From contig NC_088298.1 in the NCBI RefSeq assembly GCF_032854445.1, forward strand, positions 22,097,295 through 22,161,294: a stretch of DNA of 64,000 nucleotides, in the 5' to 3' direction. The stretch comes from Liolophura sinensis (Eukaryota; Mollusca; Polyplacophora; Chitonida; Chitonidae). The stretch's first letter is position 1; each line of letters begins with the position of its first letter. Shown piece after piece: positions 1 to 12,312 of this stretch. The notes under the pieces were generated by a model. It did no database searches and had not been told where the DNA came from. It saw nothing but the letters and a program-made list of their open reading frames with translations. Made by a program: the position numbers and the translations under genes.

Positions 1-239
1 ATGAATTAATGGGAAAGTGACTGAGCAGGTGGATATAACTCTGATTTTACCAATAACCACGATTATACCGGAACGCGAACTCATTAGCCCACTGTATGCA
101 CATTCTGCAAAAAGCTCTCTCTGTATGACATCTCAAACATTCATTTCAAAATTCATCTTCTGTAGATTTTTCAGATTTACGTCTCAGATTGTTGTGACTG
201 TTTTTCCTGAACAAATATCGCGTTTTCTGTGAGGAAATA

Positions 240-560
240 TCTTGTACAAAAACGGATGCGTTGAACACATCGGTGTCTTAATCGTACGAACAAACATTTG
301 TGGATATATCGGTTTTTAATACCACATTTTTTTCACGAATACTCTGGTGTCTTGTACAGACAGGCTTTAGTGGAGACATCGGTGTTTCATACGACAATTT
401 TTTGTTGTTGTAAATACACTGGTGTTTTGTACAGACATGATTTTCTGAACACACTGTTATTGGATACAACCGGGTATTTTGTGATACACAGGTATCTTGT
501 ACACACAGTGAGAAGAATTGTTTCTTGTCCAACCGGGTTGATTGTGATCATACAGGAATT
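240..560. repeat. degenerate short tandem repeat
   Basis: About eight loosely conserved units of roughly 30-38 bp share a core like GGTGTTTTGTACAGAC (for example near 345, 381 and 420). Decay is strong. Short open frames on both strands here follow from the repeat and show no other sign of coding. No gene seen in 1-240 either. Confidence 0.6.
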
Positions 561-974
561 AGGTATGTGGTAATTACTTAAGGTAGTAACTCACACTACT
601 AATAATAAAAAGTGTCTTCAACAATTTCACATTGCATTATTACCAGTTGCTTGCCATCCTGAATAGCTGCCTTTAGAACCTATTTGGTTTAAGGTCTTCG
701 AAAGATGTGAGACACAAACCTTACACAGTCTTGCACATTTCTTTTGGTGCTTTTCGCTGGTGTTAATAATGGAGGTTCCTAACTACAGAATACAGAATGG
801 CTCTCCTGCGCATCGTCATCGGACTTTAAGTACAGAACCAGCAGGAAATTTGAGAAGACATCTTTGTGTTACAAGATTCTCATTTCCTCTCGGCACCATC
901 TTACGAGTGAGGTTCAAAATGTCACTACCAGCTTATTTACAGAGTATCACACATCCCTTGTTGTCCTCTTGAGC
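561..974. other. unannotated single-copy-like DNA
   Basis: No repeat family, RNA gene or convincing exon is visible. The short open frame at 760-972 has no recognisable domain and no flanking splice pattern that would support it. Confidence 0.5.
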
Positions 975-1880
975 AAAGTCTTCGTATTTTCGTATTTAGT
1001 GTTTAAGCTAGTATTGCCTCTAAGATTAAGCGTGCCTGTATGATTTTCGTATTTAAGCTGGTGTTGTGTCTATGGTTTTTGTATGAAGCTGGTAATATCT
1101 TTCTGTTTTGTATTAAGCAGATATTGCCTCCCGAGTTTTCGTATTCAGCTGGTATTGCCTTCCTTATTTTCGCATTAAGGAGGCATTGCCACCCTGCTTT
1201 TCGTGTTTAATCTGGTATTCCCTCTATGATTTTCGTATTAAGCTGGTATTGCCTCTCTAACTGTACGGGTAATGACTCTCTGACTTTCGTATTTAAGCTG
1301 GTATTGTCCCTCTTATTTTCATATTTAAGTTGGTATGGCCTCTATGATTTACGAATTTAAGCTGGTATTGCCTCTGTAATTTTAGTATTTAAGCTGTTAT
1401 TGCCTCCCTAAATTTCATATTTAAGTTGGTATTGTCTCTATGATTTTCGTATTAAGCTAGTAATACTTCTCTGTTTTAGTGTTAAACAGGTAATACCTCC
1501 CGGGTTTACGTATTCAGCTGGTATTGCCTTCCTGGTTTTCGAATTTCGCTTTCCTGGTTTTCAGCTGGCATTGTCTCTCTGATTAAGCTGCTATTGTCTC
1601 TATGATTTTCGTATTAAGAAAGTAATACCTCTCTGTTTCAGTATAAAACAGGTATTGGCATCGTGTTTTTAGCATTTAAGTTCGCATTGCCCCCCCACAG
1701 GTATCGTATTGAGCTGATGTGGTCTCATTATCAAATTATTTATCTCTCTGTTCGCATTAAGCAGGTATTGCCTCTCTGGCTCTTGTATCCAGGTGATTCC
1801 AGGTCTCCAGACTTCTAGGTGGATGCTCCAACTATTAGACCGAGCTGATATTACCTCTCTTGTTTTCAATTTCAGCTAGT
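975..1880. repeat. degenerate ~35-bp tandem repeat
   Basis: About twenty-five diverged units share the core TTTCGTATTTAAGCTGGTAT followed by TGCCTCTCTG. Unit length drifts around 33-40 bp and many units carry small deletions, so this is an old array. A fragment resembling the SINE-B head (near 1798-1842, GGTCTCCAGACTTCTAGGTG) sits inside its distal end. Confidence 0.8.
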
Positions 1881-2660
1881 GTTTTGTGGTTTTGTGTTTT
1901 TATCTCAATTTCTAGCGAAAAACAAAGACATGCTCTACCACTTGATCTCAGCATTGACTACAAACATGAACTCGAAAAAGTAATGCCAACAGGTTGTCCA
2001 TGAAAACCCTCTTTCCTATAGTTTAGCTCTGAAAATGAACCGGATTTGATCTTAGTCATTTATAGTTGAAGTCGTTAGGGGGTGGCTCTACCTGATAACG
2101 TGGACGTTTTCCATTAAGCTGTTCATGTAAACGCTGTGTCTTGCCTTTAAGACGATTAAAAAAGACTTACCCAGTTTATTGGGGACGTTCACTCTCTTTT
2201 ATCCAGCTCGCCGTAGAGTCTATTTAGCACACACTTGAAGGCCTTTTAGGAATCTGCGATAACTGTCACAGACCTGTCGATTCCACGAGAATCGATCGTT
2301 AGCTACCACAGTGGTCAGCTGTTTTGTGTTAACCTGAGTAAGTATTGACTACTGTCACGGCGACCTGGGGAGAAGAAAGACCAGTGTATGGTATCAAACT
2401 CAAACATGTCAACAAGACAATGGGGCACCGCGGCAGCTGGATAAAGAAAACATAATTTTATCTCTGATACAGATTTGCCCAGATCAGTCTGCCCACCCCA
2501 ATTCTTCAACTTTTTCACATACAAAAGAGTAACTTTATCCAATTTGCTATTAGTTACATTGGTTCCGTTGATCACTTTCAGGGCTTCACAAAAGTATATA
2601 ATTTAGCCAGTCTACACAGAATAATGCCTTCACAGTATGCTTGAATAAACATCTCGCAAA
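1881..2660. other. unannotated intergenic DNA
   Basis: No repeat or gene was recognised. Open frames are short and without domains. Confidence 0.45.
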
Positions 2661-2666
2661 CACACG

Positions 2667-2790
2667 AATATTTGATTTATTTATTTCATTGGTGTTGGGG
2701 GCCGTACTGGCCTGCGGCCAGCATTACCACCATCCGCAGGTTTCTGGAAACCCTCCAACGTACCGGTGGAAAACACGTAAATTGGTCAAG
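2667..2790 (-). repeat. SINE-A fragment
   Basis: Contains the family A pieces GGCCGTACTGGCCTGCGGCC-like core and CACCATCCGCAGGTTTCTGG with ACCCTCCAACGTACCGG. The tRNA-like head, which would lie on the - strand, is missing. A TTTATTTATTT tail precedes it. Confidence 0.65.
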
Positions 2791-2821
2791 GGGTCACAGT
2801 GGCCGATTGTATGTATGCATG

Positions 2822-3140
2822 TATGTCTGGGGTTTTACGTCGTACTTTCAGACATATACTGACGAAGAGTCATTAGCTATGTGCACATATACATATAATA
2901 CCATGTTTTCTTATGGCAGGGTCGTCACTGAAGTACCACGCCGAAGACACCAGACATGACACCCCACCCAGTCACCTTATACTAACACCAGGTCAACCAG
3001 TCATGCTTCCTTGCTCTAACCTAGTATTGCTAAGCGCCAAGAGAGGCAGCAACAAAGTAACATTTTAGTATTTTGACCTGACCCGACCCGGGTTTGATTC
3101 CAGGTCTCCAGACTTCTAGGTGGATGCTCCAACTATTAGA
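2822..3140 (-). repeat. SINE-B copy, tRNA-derived head on - strand
   Basis: Begins with GGGGTTTTACGTCGTACTTT, continues through GACGAAGAGTCATTAGC and the CCGAAGACACCAGACATGAC block, and ends near GACCCGGGTTTGATTCCAGG. Read on the - strand, the last part resembles a tRNA B box (GGAATCAAACCC). The final ~40 bp (GTCTCCAGACTTCTAGGTGG) recurs at 1798-1842. Confidence 0.7.
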
Positions 3141-4304
3141 TCAACGAAGCGGTCTCTGTCATACATGAAATATAATCGTCTACTGAGGGCATTTTTTTTT
3201 TTAATTTGTGATATTTACTCAGTTGTCAGTACTCTAAATCTATAGAAACTATTGTGATTTTATTTCCGGATGCCTTCAACAGTTAATGGTCAGAATATAC
3301 AATACAGAATGATGTTGTAACGACTTGAGTTACCTGTGAATGGATCTATCAGTTTCTTCCCAAGTCCGTCATCTTTATTTCCGATGAGTTATTTCCGTTG
3401 TATTGCACGATTTCTGCTGACTTGAAAGATTTCCGTTTCGTTTTACAGGTTCTGTTCCTGCCACAACAATTATTTTATTCCGCAGTTGCCAATTCCTCTA
3501 TTTTACACAAATTCCAGTAATGCCACACAAAGTTCTGTGATCTTAAAGCAGTGCAATATTTTGCTCCACTTGTATCCCTGGGGGTCGCAATTGCTTAGGC
3601 ATGATCTAAGCAATTCAACATGTAAAAACTGCCAGAAACAGAGGGAAAAGCCTGTTCACACGATCCGTTAAATTTGTCTCATTTTTCACAAATTACGCTA
3701 AGATAATTAGGCCGTATCGGTTGTAGCTTTCTCGTAACACACCAACCCGGCGATGCCGCTCCCTCTCTAAACACCGTGAATTACCGCTAATATCCGGGAT
3801 TACATTTACCGCTAATACACTTCCGTCGAGCGCAAAACACCCTCCCTCTTTCTGTGCAAGATACGTGGATCACAATGTCAACATCACCAAAGAGAAGACT
3901 TCTACAGGATGTGACTCCGTAGATTATTCTCTGTCTCTGTCATCCCTTGTCATGCTGTACACGGTCGATGCTTTCCTTGCGTCCACTTGGCCACAACGCG
4001 TCTGTTTCCCCGGCCCCACACTCCACAGGTATGCGTGCGACTAGTATTTACCCAGCTTAGCAGCTAAAGCGCGCTCCAAGCTAAGCTGTCATCCGACCAG
4101 CTCATTGCCACGCCCTCCGTTGGACATTGATGACACAGCAACCGAACGCAACACCTTTATATACATGCGCTACAGAAACAGAGCTATCATATGTACCAAC
4201 CGAGAACCATCCAGCGTTTGTCCATTAAATGATGGCCTATTTCAAATAAATCAACTAATATTTCTCGAGGTCACCTGTCAATAGCTGACAAATCTGATAT
4301 AAAA
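3141..4304. other. unannotated intergenic DNA
   Basis: No repeat family or exon with supporting structure was found. Contains a short T-rich run near 3191. Confidence 0.45.
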
Positions 4305-4930
4305 AGACGATAGCATGGAGAGTAAAACCAGAGCAGGGACGACAGTATGATAGCTGGCACATGGTCACACGTAGCCAATGAAATCTGGCTTCTTGTCAAT
4401 TTACCTTAGTCAATTAAGGTTTCATTCTGATGCTTCAGTTGTAGAAGCTTACTTGTGTAACATACAGCGATCTTAATATCAATTTACCAGGTGTCCCTGG
4501 TCCAGAATTACTCACAATATCGGGGTGTATTCACATTTAATAAACAGTAATATGAGAATAATACAAAGGAACCAGGCCTCTGTCTTCTGGGATATGTAGT
4601 CCACGCGCAGAATCCTGTATTAAGTCTGTATACAATATAAAATACTAGACTTAAAATCCACTCTGGGCTGTACGAACCAAGAGCTAGCATTAGACCTTTG
4701 CCCATTAAATGATCAAACCAGTCAGCAAATCACTCATCCAGTATACCTGGTGGACAAGAAGATATATAAGACTACAGTATGGAGATTAACACCAGAACAG
4801 TGACGACAATGTGATAGTTGGCACACCGTCACACCTTATCAGTGAAAACCTGCCTTTTGTCAATTCACCTCAGTTAGGTTTTATTCTAACAGTTCACGTA
4901 TAGGTGCTTAAATTTTTGCACCTTCCTGCT
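4305..4930 (+). repeat. two copies of dispersed repeat C
   Basis: Copies at about 4,310-4,490 and 4,775-4,930 share GAGAGTAAAACCAGAGCAG, GACGACAGTATGATAGCTGG, GTCACAC..AGCC/ATCAGTGAAA, and TTGTCAATTTACCTTAGTC. The same ~165-bp unit recurs near 6,215, 18,070 and 25,195. No coding capacity or tRNA-like promoter was seen. Confidence 0.7.
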
Positions 4931-5084
4931 TCTATAGCAGCACTTCCTGGGGTTCATTCTGTGTTGCGCTGCACCAGATTTACACCATTGCACAGACTTA
5001 TGTTCATGGACTTAATTCGTTCAACGCACCAAATCGGTGCGATCTGATTTTTATGTCTAGTCAAATATATATGTAGGCCTTATG

Positions 5085-5345
5085 GTTCCCTGGTGTTTTA
5101 CGTCGTACTTAACAATTTTTCAGTAGTATGACGTTGAGGAGTTATTAAGTGTGTGTACATATATTGCGTCTATATGCGGGTCCAAAGGCCTGTCGCCAAT
5201 TAAGTATTGTGTACACGACACCAGACATGAAACCCCTCCCAGTCGTGTTTCCTTGTTCTAACCTCTCAATTATGAGAGCCAAGCGAGACAATAACAAGTA
5301 TCATCAGTCCTGTGGGATTGCGGGGATCCTGACTTCGATCTGACA
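5085..5345 (-). repeat. SINE-B copy
   Basis: Shares GGTGTTTTACGTCGTACTTA, the AACAATTTTTCAGTAGTATG / GACGTTGAGGAGTTATTA block and the AGCCAAGCGAGACAATAACA block with the other family B copies. The head is not recognisable as a tRNA in this copy. Confidence 0.7.
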
Positions 5346-5371
5346 CTTATACCACAGAAGCGGTTGGAATC

Positions 5372-5610
5372 AGTGTATATATTTACGCCGTACCCGGGGG
5401 AAGCCAACGACCATCCGCAGGTTGCTGACAGACCTTCCCACGTACTGCTGAACTTGAACTCACAGCGACCGCATTGGTGAGACTCCTGGGTCATTGCACT
5501 GCGCTAGCGGGCTAACCAACTGAGCCACCACAATGCTAACCGCCGTTGTATAAGTAAAATATTCTCCAGTACGGCGTAAAACACATAGATGAATGAATTA
5601 AAGAGGTAGG
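5372..5610. repeat. composite SINE-A: head on - strand joined to a + oriented tail
   Basis: From 5372 to about 5527 the family A body reads in the - orientation (AACGACCATCCGCAGGTTGC, then CACAGCGACCGCATTGGTGA and GCGGGCTAACCAACTGAGCC, the complement of the tRNA-like head). From about 5531 a family A tail follows in the opposite sense (GTTGTATAAGTAAAATATTC, AGTACGGCGTAAAACAC). The two halves meet head to tail in inverted order. Confidence 0.7.
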
Positions 5611-6210
5611 CCTACTAGTTCTGCCTGTATTTGTCTTGCTATCCATGAACGCCAACATTCTTGAGTATAAGACGTAAAACACAAATCAAATAAATGATTG
5701 TTTGATTATCTGTGGGTGTTGTCACATGAGTGCTGATCTCGACAACGCCTGTTGTGTTAAACAATCGATTGAGGACATTGGCTGAAAGCGACAGGAGCAA
5801 CTTTTGACACTGGAATTACAAAATCGTTGTATCACACGATAGGTACCCTCGTATCAATTATCGAATACGTGTGAAACGATGTAATGTTGATGTTCGTGAT
5901 AAAAGTATAGTGGTATTTCAGAAAACTTTGGAAGCCATTTCCATGAGGTAAAAATTGAAAACAGTATTCAGGTGTGGAGTGTGTAACTAGTGAAGAAAAC
6001 AATATACAACCAAGGACCGGAAAATCACGAAGTCATTGGGTGTATCTGTACAAGAGCTTGACTAATCACAGTTGATCGATGAACAGGTGACAAATAGAAT
6101 CAAGGGCTGCTTCTGATTATATTTCACGAAAACCAAAGAACTAGCAAAAGAATGGTGGCCAGCTGGTTTCCGATCTAGCACGTACCCAGCAAACAAAACC
6201 ATATGAAATG
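5611..6210. other. unannotated intergenic DNA
   Basis: No gene or recognised repeat. Confidence 0.4.
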
Positions 6211-6214
6211 CTTA

Positions 6215-6370
6215 CAGCATAGAGAGTAAAACCAAAGCAGCGACTACAACGTACTAGTTGATAATAGTCACACCTAAACGGTGGAATACGGCCTCTTGCC
6301 AATTATCCTTAGTCAGAGTTTTATTTTAACTGTTTTTTTTTAATATAAATGCTTAAATTACACACATCCT
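6215..6370 (+). repeat. dispersed repeat C
   Basis: CATAGAGAGTAAAACCAAAG, GCGACTACAACGTACTAGTT, CGGTGGAATACGGCCTCTTG and AATTATCCTTAGTCAGAG match the other C copies. Confidence 0.7.
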
Positions 6371-8030
6371 GGCACCATGATTTAAGCAGAATTAGGTAAA
6401 AAAAATACAATGATGTTATTTGCAGTTCATTAGTCGCAACAGGCCTAAAATTACTAAAAATGATGTGTCGTCTTTGGCTGAATGCATGTCAAATGCACGG
6501 TCGTCATTGGCTAGCACATCTCAAAAAACTTTCGTGTCATAAATCTTGGCATCTCATTGATAACAGTTGTCAACTTCGACTCCTCATTCACAAACACTAA
6601 AAAGACTCACATAATTAAGAAATGAAACGTAGTTTACCAGCGGCCCCTCGTTCTCAAACAGTGGACAACTCTCGTTTGCAGTACATTATCTGGGTGATTT
6701 AAACATGACAAACTAAGCTTTATTTCTATCCTAACATACCATTACGAAATAATAGAGCCATTAGAGTGAAAAAATAACATCGAAAACAACCGCTCTCTCC
6801 TGTTTGTTAATATGCAATAGCCTGGGTTGTTTTACGAGTCTGAATTATGAGTTTGGGAAACTCCATGCCAATGGAATGGGTGGGAAATAAATCACCCAAT
6901 CAGAGCGAGGCACGTGGCAGTTATTAGCCAATAAATGCAGATTTCTTATCAGCTCCTCTCCATGTCAGTTCGAGTTCTAAATTCGAACATAACAGTTATG
7001 CGACGACAGAGGAATGATGATAAAAGGAATTGAAAACAAACTCATAATAAAAACTGTCAGAAGTGAACGACTTATTTCGTAGAGTATCACGTAGATTCAG
7101 TTGAAGTTTAAATGGAAGGTGCTTCCCGATATGGTAACGGTGCCGAGACTTTGGTGAATATGTCGAGTCGATTTCGGCACACTCAGGTCTACATGCAACT
7201 TCTTCAGCTCGGGTCACATGCCACAGAGGCATTCGACCTACTGGGTGGAAACAATGGTTGAGTGTAAATCACTGCTCAAAGAGCCACTAGCTGTATGTAA
7301 TTCCTCAGGCTGGACTTGTTCTGGTGGCCAGTTATGTACATCACCCCATGCATTTCAACACCAGTGTGGCTCATAACATAGGCTGCAGTGGCACAGAGAC
7401 AGTGATTTGTGTACCGTCGACTGAGCCCTGCATCACGGGAGGTGACTGTCATTCTGAAGCACGAGCTGTTCACTGCGATCGCTTGCTTGTAATATCAGCA
7501 ATCCGCCGCTTTTGGGGGTGGGGGTACCAGTAAGAGGACGCTGAAAAAATCATCGTTGTTACCCACGTTGCAATTATCCAGGTATCGTACCTACATGCTT
7601 CTTGTTTGAAGCCAATTCTTTATATCTCATACACTGAATAGGTGGCTATTGTCCACATGATGTCCGTAAAGGTAAATATTTCACCTTTAAGCTTAACTGC
7701 CTGACCTTTTATTTTTCCTTTTTCCTCGGAAAATTTGAGCTGTCAAATTTTGAAGAAAACAGACGTTCTGACAGCACAACCCAACCCCCTATTTTATTAG
7801 CGAAATGGAACCGACGCAGAATCCACGATGAGGACCTCAGCTGTAATTATCGACTTGAGCACACTTCTCTCACCATTGCCTTTAGTGTTAAAATGTATGG
7901 AGGTATGTTGGAAGGTACGTTAGGTATGTTATGTATAATTAGATGCAAACTAATTTACAACATTATTCCGCCACTTTCAATATAACTTTCGTCATCTAAA
8001 TTATGATAGGTAAGGAAAGCGTTGCAAACA
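6371..8030. other. unannotated intergenic DNA
   Basis: Three short open frames overlap around 6,996-7,533, but none shows a domain, signal peptide or paired splice sites. A few poly-A/T runs are present. No repeat family seen. Confidence 0.4.
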
Positions 8031-8035
8031 TTCTC

Positions 8036-8795
8036 TTTGTCCCATTTCATTTGATCCAGATTCTGTTTGTCCAATTTCATTTGGTCCAGATTCTGTTCGT
8101 CCAGTTTCATTTGATCCAGATTCTGTTTGTCCAATTTCATTTGATCCAGGTTCTGTTTGTCCAATTTCATTTGATCCAGATTCTGTTCGTCCAGTTTCAT
8201 TTGATCCAGATTCTGTTTGTCCAATTTCATTTGGTCCAGATTCTGTTCGTCCAGTTTCATTTCATCCAGATTCTGTTTGCCCGATTTCATTTGATCCAGA
8301 TTCTGTTCGTCCAGTTTCATTTGATCCAGATTCTGTTTGTCCAATTTCATTTCATCCAGATTCTGCTTGTCCAATTTCATTTGATCTAGATTCTGTTCGT
8401 CCAATTTCATTTCATCCAGATTCTGTTTGTCCTATTCCATTTGATCCAGATTCTGTTCGTCCTATTTCATATGGCCCAGATTCTGTTTATCCAGTTTCAT
8501 TTGATCCAGATTCTGTTTGTCCAATTTCGTTTGATCCAGATTCTGTTTGTCCAATTTCATTTGATCCAGATTCTGTTCGTCCTATTTCATTTCATCCATA
8601 TTCTGTTCGTCCTATTCCATTTGATCCAAATTCTGTTTGTCCAATTTCATTTGGTCCAGATTCTGTTTATCCAGTTTCATTTGATCAAGATTCTGTTTGT
8701 CCTATTTCATTTTGTCCAGATTCTGTTTATCCAGTTCCATTTGATCCAGATTCTGTTTGTCCAATTTCATTTGATCCAGATTATTTTTGTTCTAA
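8036..8795. repeat. 30-bp minisatellite, about 25 copies
   Basis: The unit is TTTCATTTGATCCAGATTCT followed by GTTTGTCCAA, with few substitutions and almost no indels. Because 30 is a multiple of three and the unit lacks stops, frames stay open on both strands. The - strand frame reads a hydrophilic 10-residue repeat (QNLDQMKLDK) for 151 codons; the + strand reads a hydrophobic one (QILFVQFHLI). Without splice or start evidence it is annotated as satellite DNA. Confidence 0.9.
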
Positions 8796-8799
8796 TAAA

Positions 8800-10450
8800 A
8801 TGGCCCACGCGGAGTTAACGAAGACTGCATCAAACCCTACCCATGATCAAAGAAGCGCGCTGTGAATCCTTTCGTGACAGACTATACTCGGTCATATTGT
8901 TAGATCAAAACTACACAGAAATTGGCTCAAGATGTAATCAGTACGACAGTAATGAAAGACGATCTGTTTGGTCGGGCTTTGCCTTTGCTTGAAGGGGCAT
9001 TAGAGACAGACAAAAGACAAGCTGTACTCGTTTCCGGAAGCGCGATGGCGACAGACCCCCCCTATTTTTCCATAAATGACAATGTTAACGTTTAGCGCTG
9101 TAGCTCAGTCCCAAACATCCAGTGGTCAATAAACTTTGGTGCATACCTGGCCCAGCCAGTGAGAAAGAAGCTATAAAAATATTGGCATAGGTTGATTGTG
9201 AAAATCTGGACCCTTCCATGCCGGCAGCTGGGAGGGGTGCCTAGCAACGCCAAGGGGACGCCACTCGCAGTTTCATCACCACCTGTCTCCTTGTGTCCTC
9301 TCACCTAGAATTTCAAACTTTCATTATTGAAACTCATACCTGCCCAAAGCTTAGAAAAAATCTCCATCATTTTGATACCAAGCATGCACCTGTACACCAA
9401 AAACGACAGGCTGGCAGCTAAAAAAGACTTTACACCCTAAAATACACAGAACTATAATCGTCCCTACCGAAAAACAGAAGTTGTGATGGGGGTCTGTGTC
9501 CCGATAGCCAGAGCAGCCATTTTCCAGCCATGGTCACGTGACATCGAAAGCTGTCGTCTGCTTTAAAGCCTGTTTAATTGCGATGTGAACCTCTTATAAA
9601 TTGCCAATAGGGAATTCCAATAAATACCTTAACAGTGGTTCTGTTGTACACTAGCCCCTTTACCACTTTTATGGGCGCTTTTCTCAACAGAGTTACATAT
9701 TTCAGTGTGACAAATGCACACATGTACCTGTGATTTCTTATCTTGAAATATTTAACCAGCTCGAGATAATTTAAGGTAAACTGATGTGCTATGAAAAGAT
9801 AAAAACAGCAACCATTTGCTGGATAGGTAGCCTTAACCAACGCGTTTGAAAGTGAAATACTTTGAGTGTTCCTCTTGGTGAAATTTAATAAGAAAAAATA
9901 TTAAATTCTTGATTGACTTGATCAGAACTGATGGGTAAGCTATCACATAAGGCACACTCTGACAGGTTATACAAGGCGGTTCAAATCGCCGTAAAAACAC
10001 ATCGTTTTCTGTTGTTCCGCTGCTGCTCTTGTGTACCAAGGTTTATCAGCATACATTGCAAACTTTGACAATCTCTTTGTAACTTCTGACTTCGGCACTT
10101 GCTGCTAGAGAAGGATGTTGCGCTATTGCATGTCCGCTTTAAAAACTCAGGATTTCAGAAAAGACAAAGCGAAGACCATCCAGTGGGAGAGAGGATTTAA
10201 GTCTGCTGACTGCAGGCTTTCTACCCTATTTATTTACCTTCTACAAGTGGCCCATGTATCAATCGAGCTACACATACAAAACAACCAGTGTTGACACAAA
10301 ATCAAGTTATAAGTCTAATACAGAAAAATACAACACCTTATACATGAAAATGAAACTAATTTCTACAACATGTTTATAAAAAACGTGACACGGTTTACAC
10401 CGAAAAAAGTAGAACTACACAATCGAATACATGTGTAACTGCACTAGTAC
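8800..10450. other. unannotated intergenic DNA
   Basis: No repeat family or supported exon was recognised; open frames are short. Confidence 0.4.
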
Positions 10451-10454
10451 ACTT

Positions 10455-10670
10455 AAAAAATAATGTGTTAATTTTAACAGAAAATCTATTGCCTAAGCGA
10501 TGTTTAGAATGTACTCTCTTATTCAACATAATATCATGATAGTCTAATAGAATCCTTATGTTGAATTAATAGAATAGTTTTGTCACATTTAACAGAATAA
10601 TCTGCTGCCGTAATAGAATACATTCTAGCATCACTCAGATAACGGACTTTGTCTTAAATTTAATAGACTT
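10455..10670. mobile_element. MITE-D, diverged full-length copy
   Basis: Starts with GTGTTAATTTTAACAGAAAA and ends with the inverted counterpart (GGACTTTGTCTTAAATTTAA). Inside are the family hallmarks AACATAATATCATGATAGTC, TTTAACAGAATAATCTGCTG and TAGAATACATTCTAGCATCA. No open frame. Confidence 0.7.
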
Positions 10671-12300
10671 GCCAACCATCAGACTGTCAACGATGCTCTG
10701 ACTTTACTCACTATATGATTTTACTAGTAATTAAGGCTGGAAGGCCGTTTTACGGCTTCTCATGCTTCTATCAAGGGAACTATATTTTCGTGGGGGATAT
10801 TTTAAATTATTGCTGCGATTCGCCATGAGACTAATAATACAGTACGTCGTAAGTCGTTGATCGTGGTGAGTTCAAATCTGGGGTATGATTAGACGCATGC
10901 CTGTAGGGATTTTACAGTTGACCACAATAATCCCGGCTACAGATGACCACCAGATGACCATCAGATAACCTCTATCTGTGCAGACTAACTTATATAATGG
11001 TTTTTGTAAAAATCAGACTTCAAAGAAACCTCGACGTTTCCAGCAATAACGCCTCATCCATGCGGTAATGACGGGTGTAGCCCTCTATAATTTTCCACCC
11101 GTACTAACATGGTACAAGATTTGAATATTGATTCAACTCATCCGCCTAGAACATACATTGCATCTTTCCAACATCACTGGAACCTGTTAACTGCATCTCT
11201 TTGCATCATTCCGTCCCGATTTTATATACTTTCTTACGTCTTTGGTGGTTTGTGTCAAATGTCGTTTTGAGAATTGGCTTTTGCGATTATTGACGTAGAA
11301 CGTCAATTTTGGTTGAAGGCTGGTAAGCGAATGTCTGTTTTGACGCTTAGATTGATATCTAGTAACGGAGGAGCAGCATTCTAAAAATAGAGATACTTTG
11401 TCTTCGTTAAGATAGCCACTCTCATACACCAGGGCCCAATTTCACAAAGATGTCGTACATGTACGATAATCGCACATATACGACAATGGTATGGTAATGG
11501 TGACTTACAAAATACCGTGAAACAAACTGGATCCTAGGCCCGGTGAAGCACTCTTAAAGGCCAAGACAGCATCTGGCTAAAACATATTTCTATCGAAAAC
11601 AGGAAACTCAAGCTTTCTAACACGTATCATACTTTATTGTATTACTGAGATTTCAACGAATAACATGTAAAACCAAATGACAATATTGCAGAAACGGCTG
11701 GTGTGAATCGAGGCAGAAATCTTGAATATTTTATCCAATCAAACACGATGCTATCAGATTGCGCGTCAGATTGCTGTGACGTAACCTTTACCCATTCACT
11801 CCATGAAGTGACATACGATAACGCAGTACTGCATAATTCATCATTTTAAGATCGTTTAAAACGATTTAGTTACATGTGGTCGAAGGACCATTTTACACAG
11901 TGTTGTGGACATGTATGTGGCGAACAACCACAGATGTAAATTCATTTGATTTACAAGCCGCGTAACATTTAAACACGGTATCACAAATTATATCATACAG
12001 TAGCATATCGCTTCGGTCCAAACCGCATTCATCTGCTCAACAGATCTTAGCCCAACTTAGTCACTCTGTTCAGATTACACAAATGCATTTTTATCGTTCA
12101 TTTTAGCGTTTATTCAGCAGTTTGTAAATAACAAATATTAGTCAGTGCAAAATACATTAGGGATGCCAAGGGTTTTTGGAAATGAGAAGACGACATCTCA
12201 CCAGACAACGCTTAAAATTAATTAAATCTTAAGGTATTTTTTTCTCTTTATTAGAACTGAAAAATGTGTTCAAACGTCCGCGATAACTAGGTCAGCATTG
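10671..12300. other. mostly unannotated DNA with an old repeat near 11,215-11,370
   Basis: The stretch around 11,215-11,370 is similar to 48,860-49,005 (shared TTTGGTGGTT, TTGCGAT, GGCTGGTA and CGAATGTCTGTTT). This indicates an unnamed dispersed repeat. A possible tRNA-like SINE remnant lies near 10,740-10,920 (GTGAGTTCAAATCT). The rest shows nothing. Confidence 0.4.
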
Positions 12301-12312
12301 TTTTCATCTTAG

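Noticed and set aside
8003-8818. Frames reading QILFVQFHLI-type repeats as membrane proteins
   Set aside because: Hydrophobic only because the 30-bp unit is T-rich on this strand; satellite DNA explains it fully.
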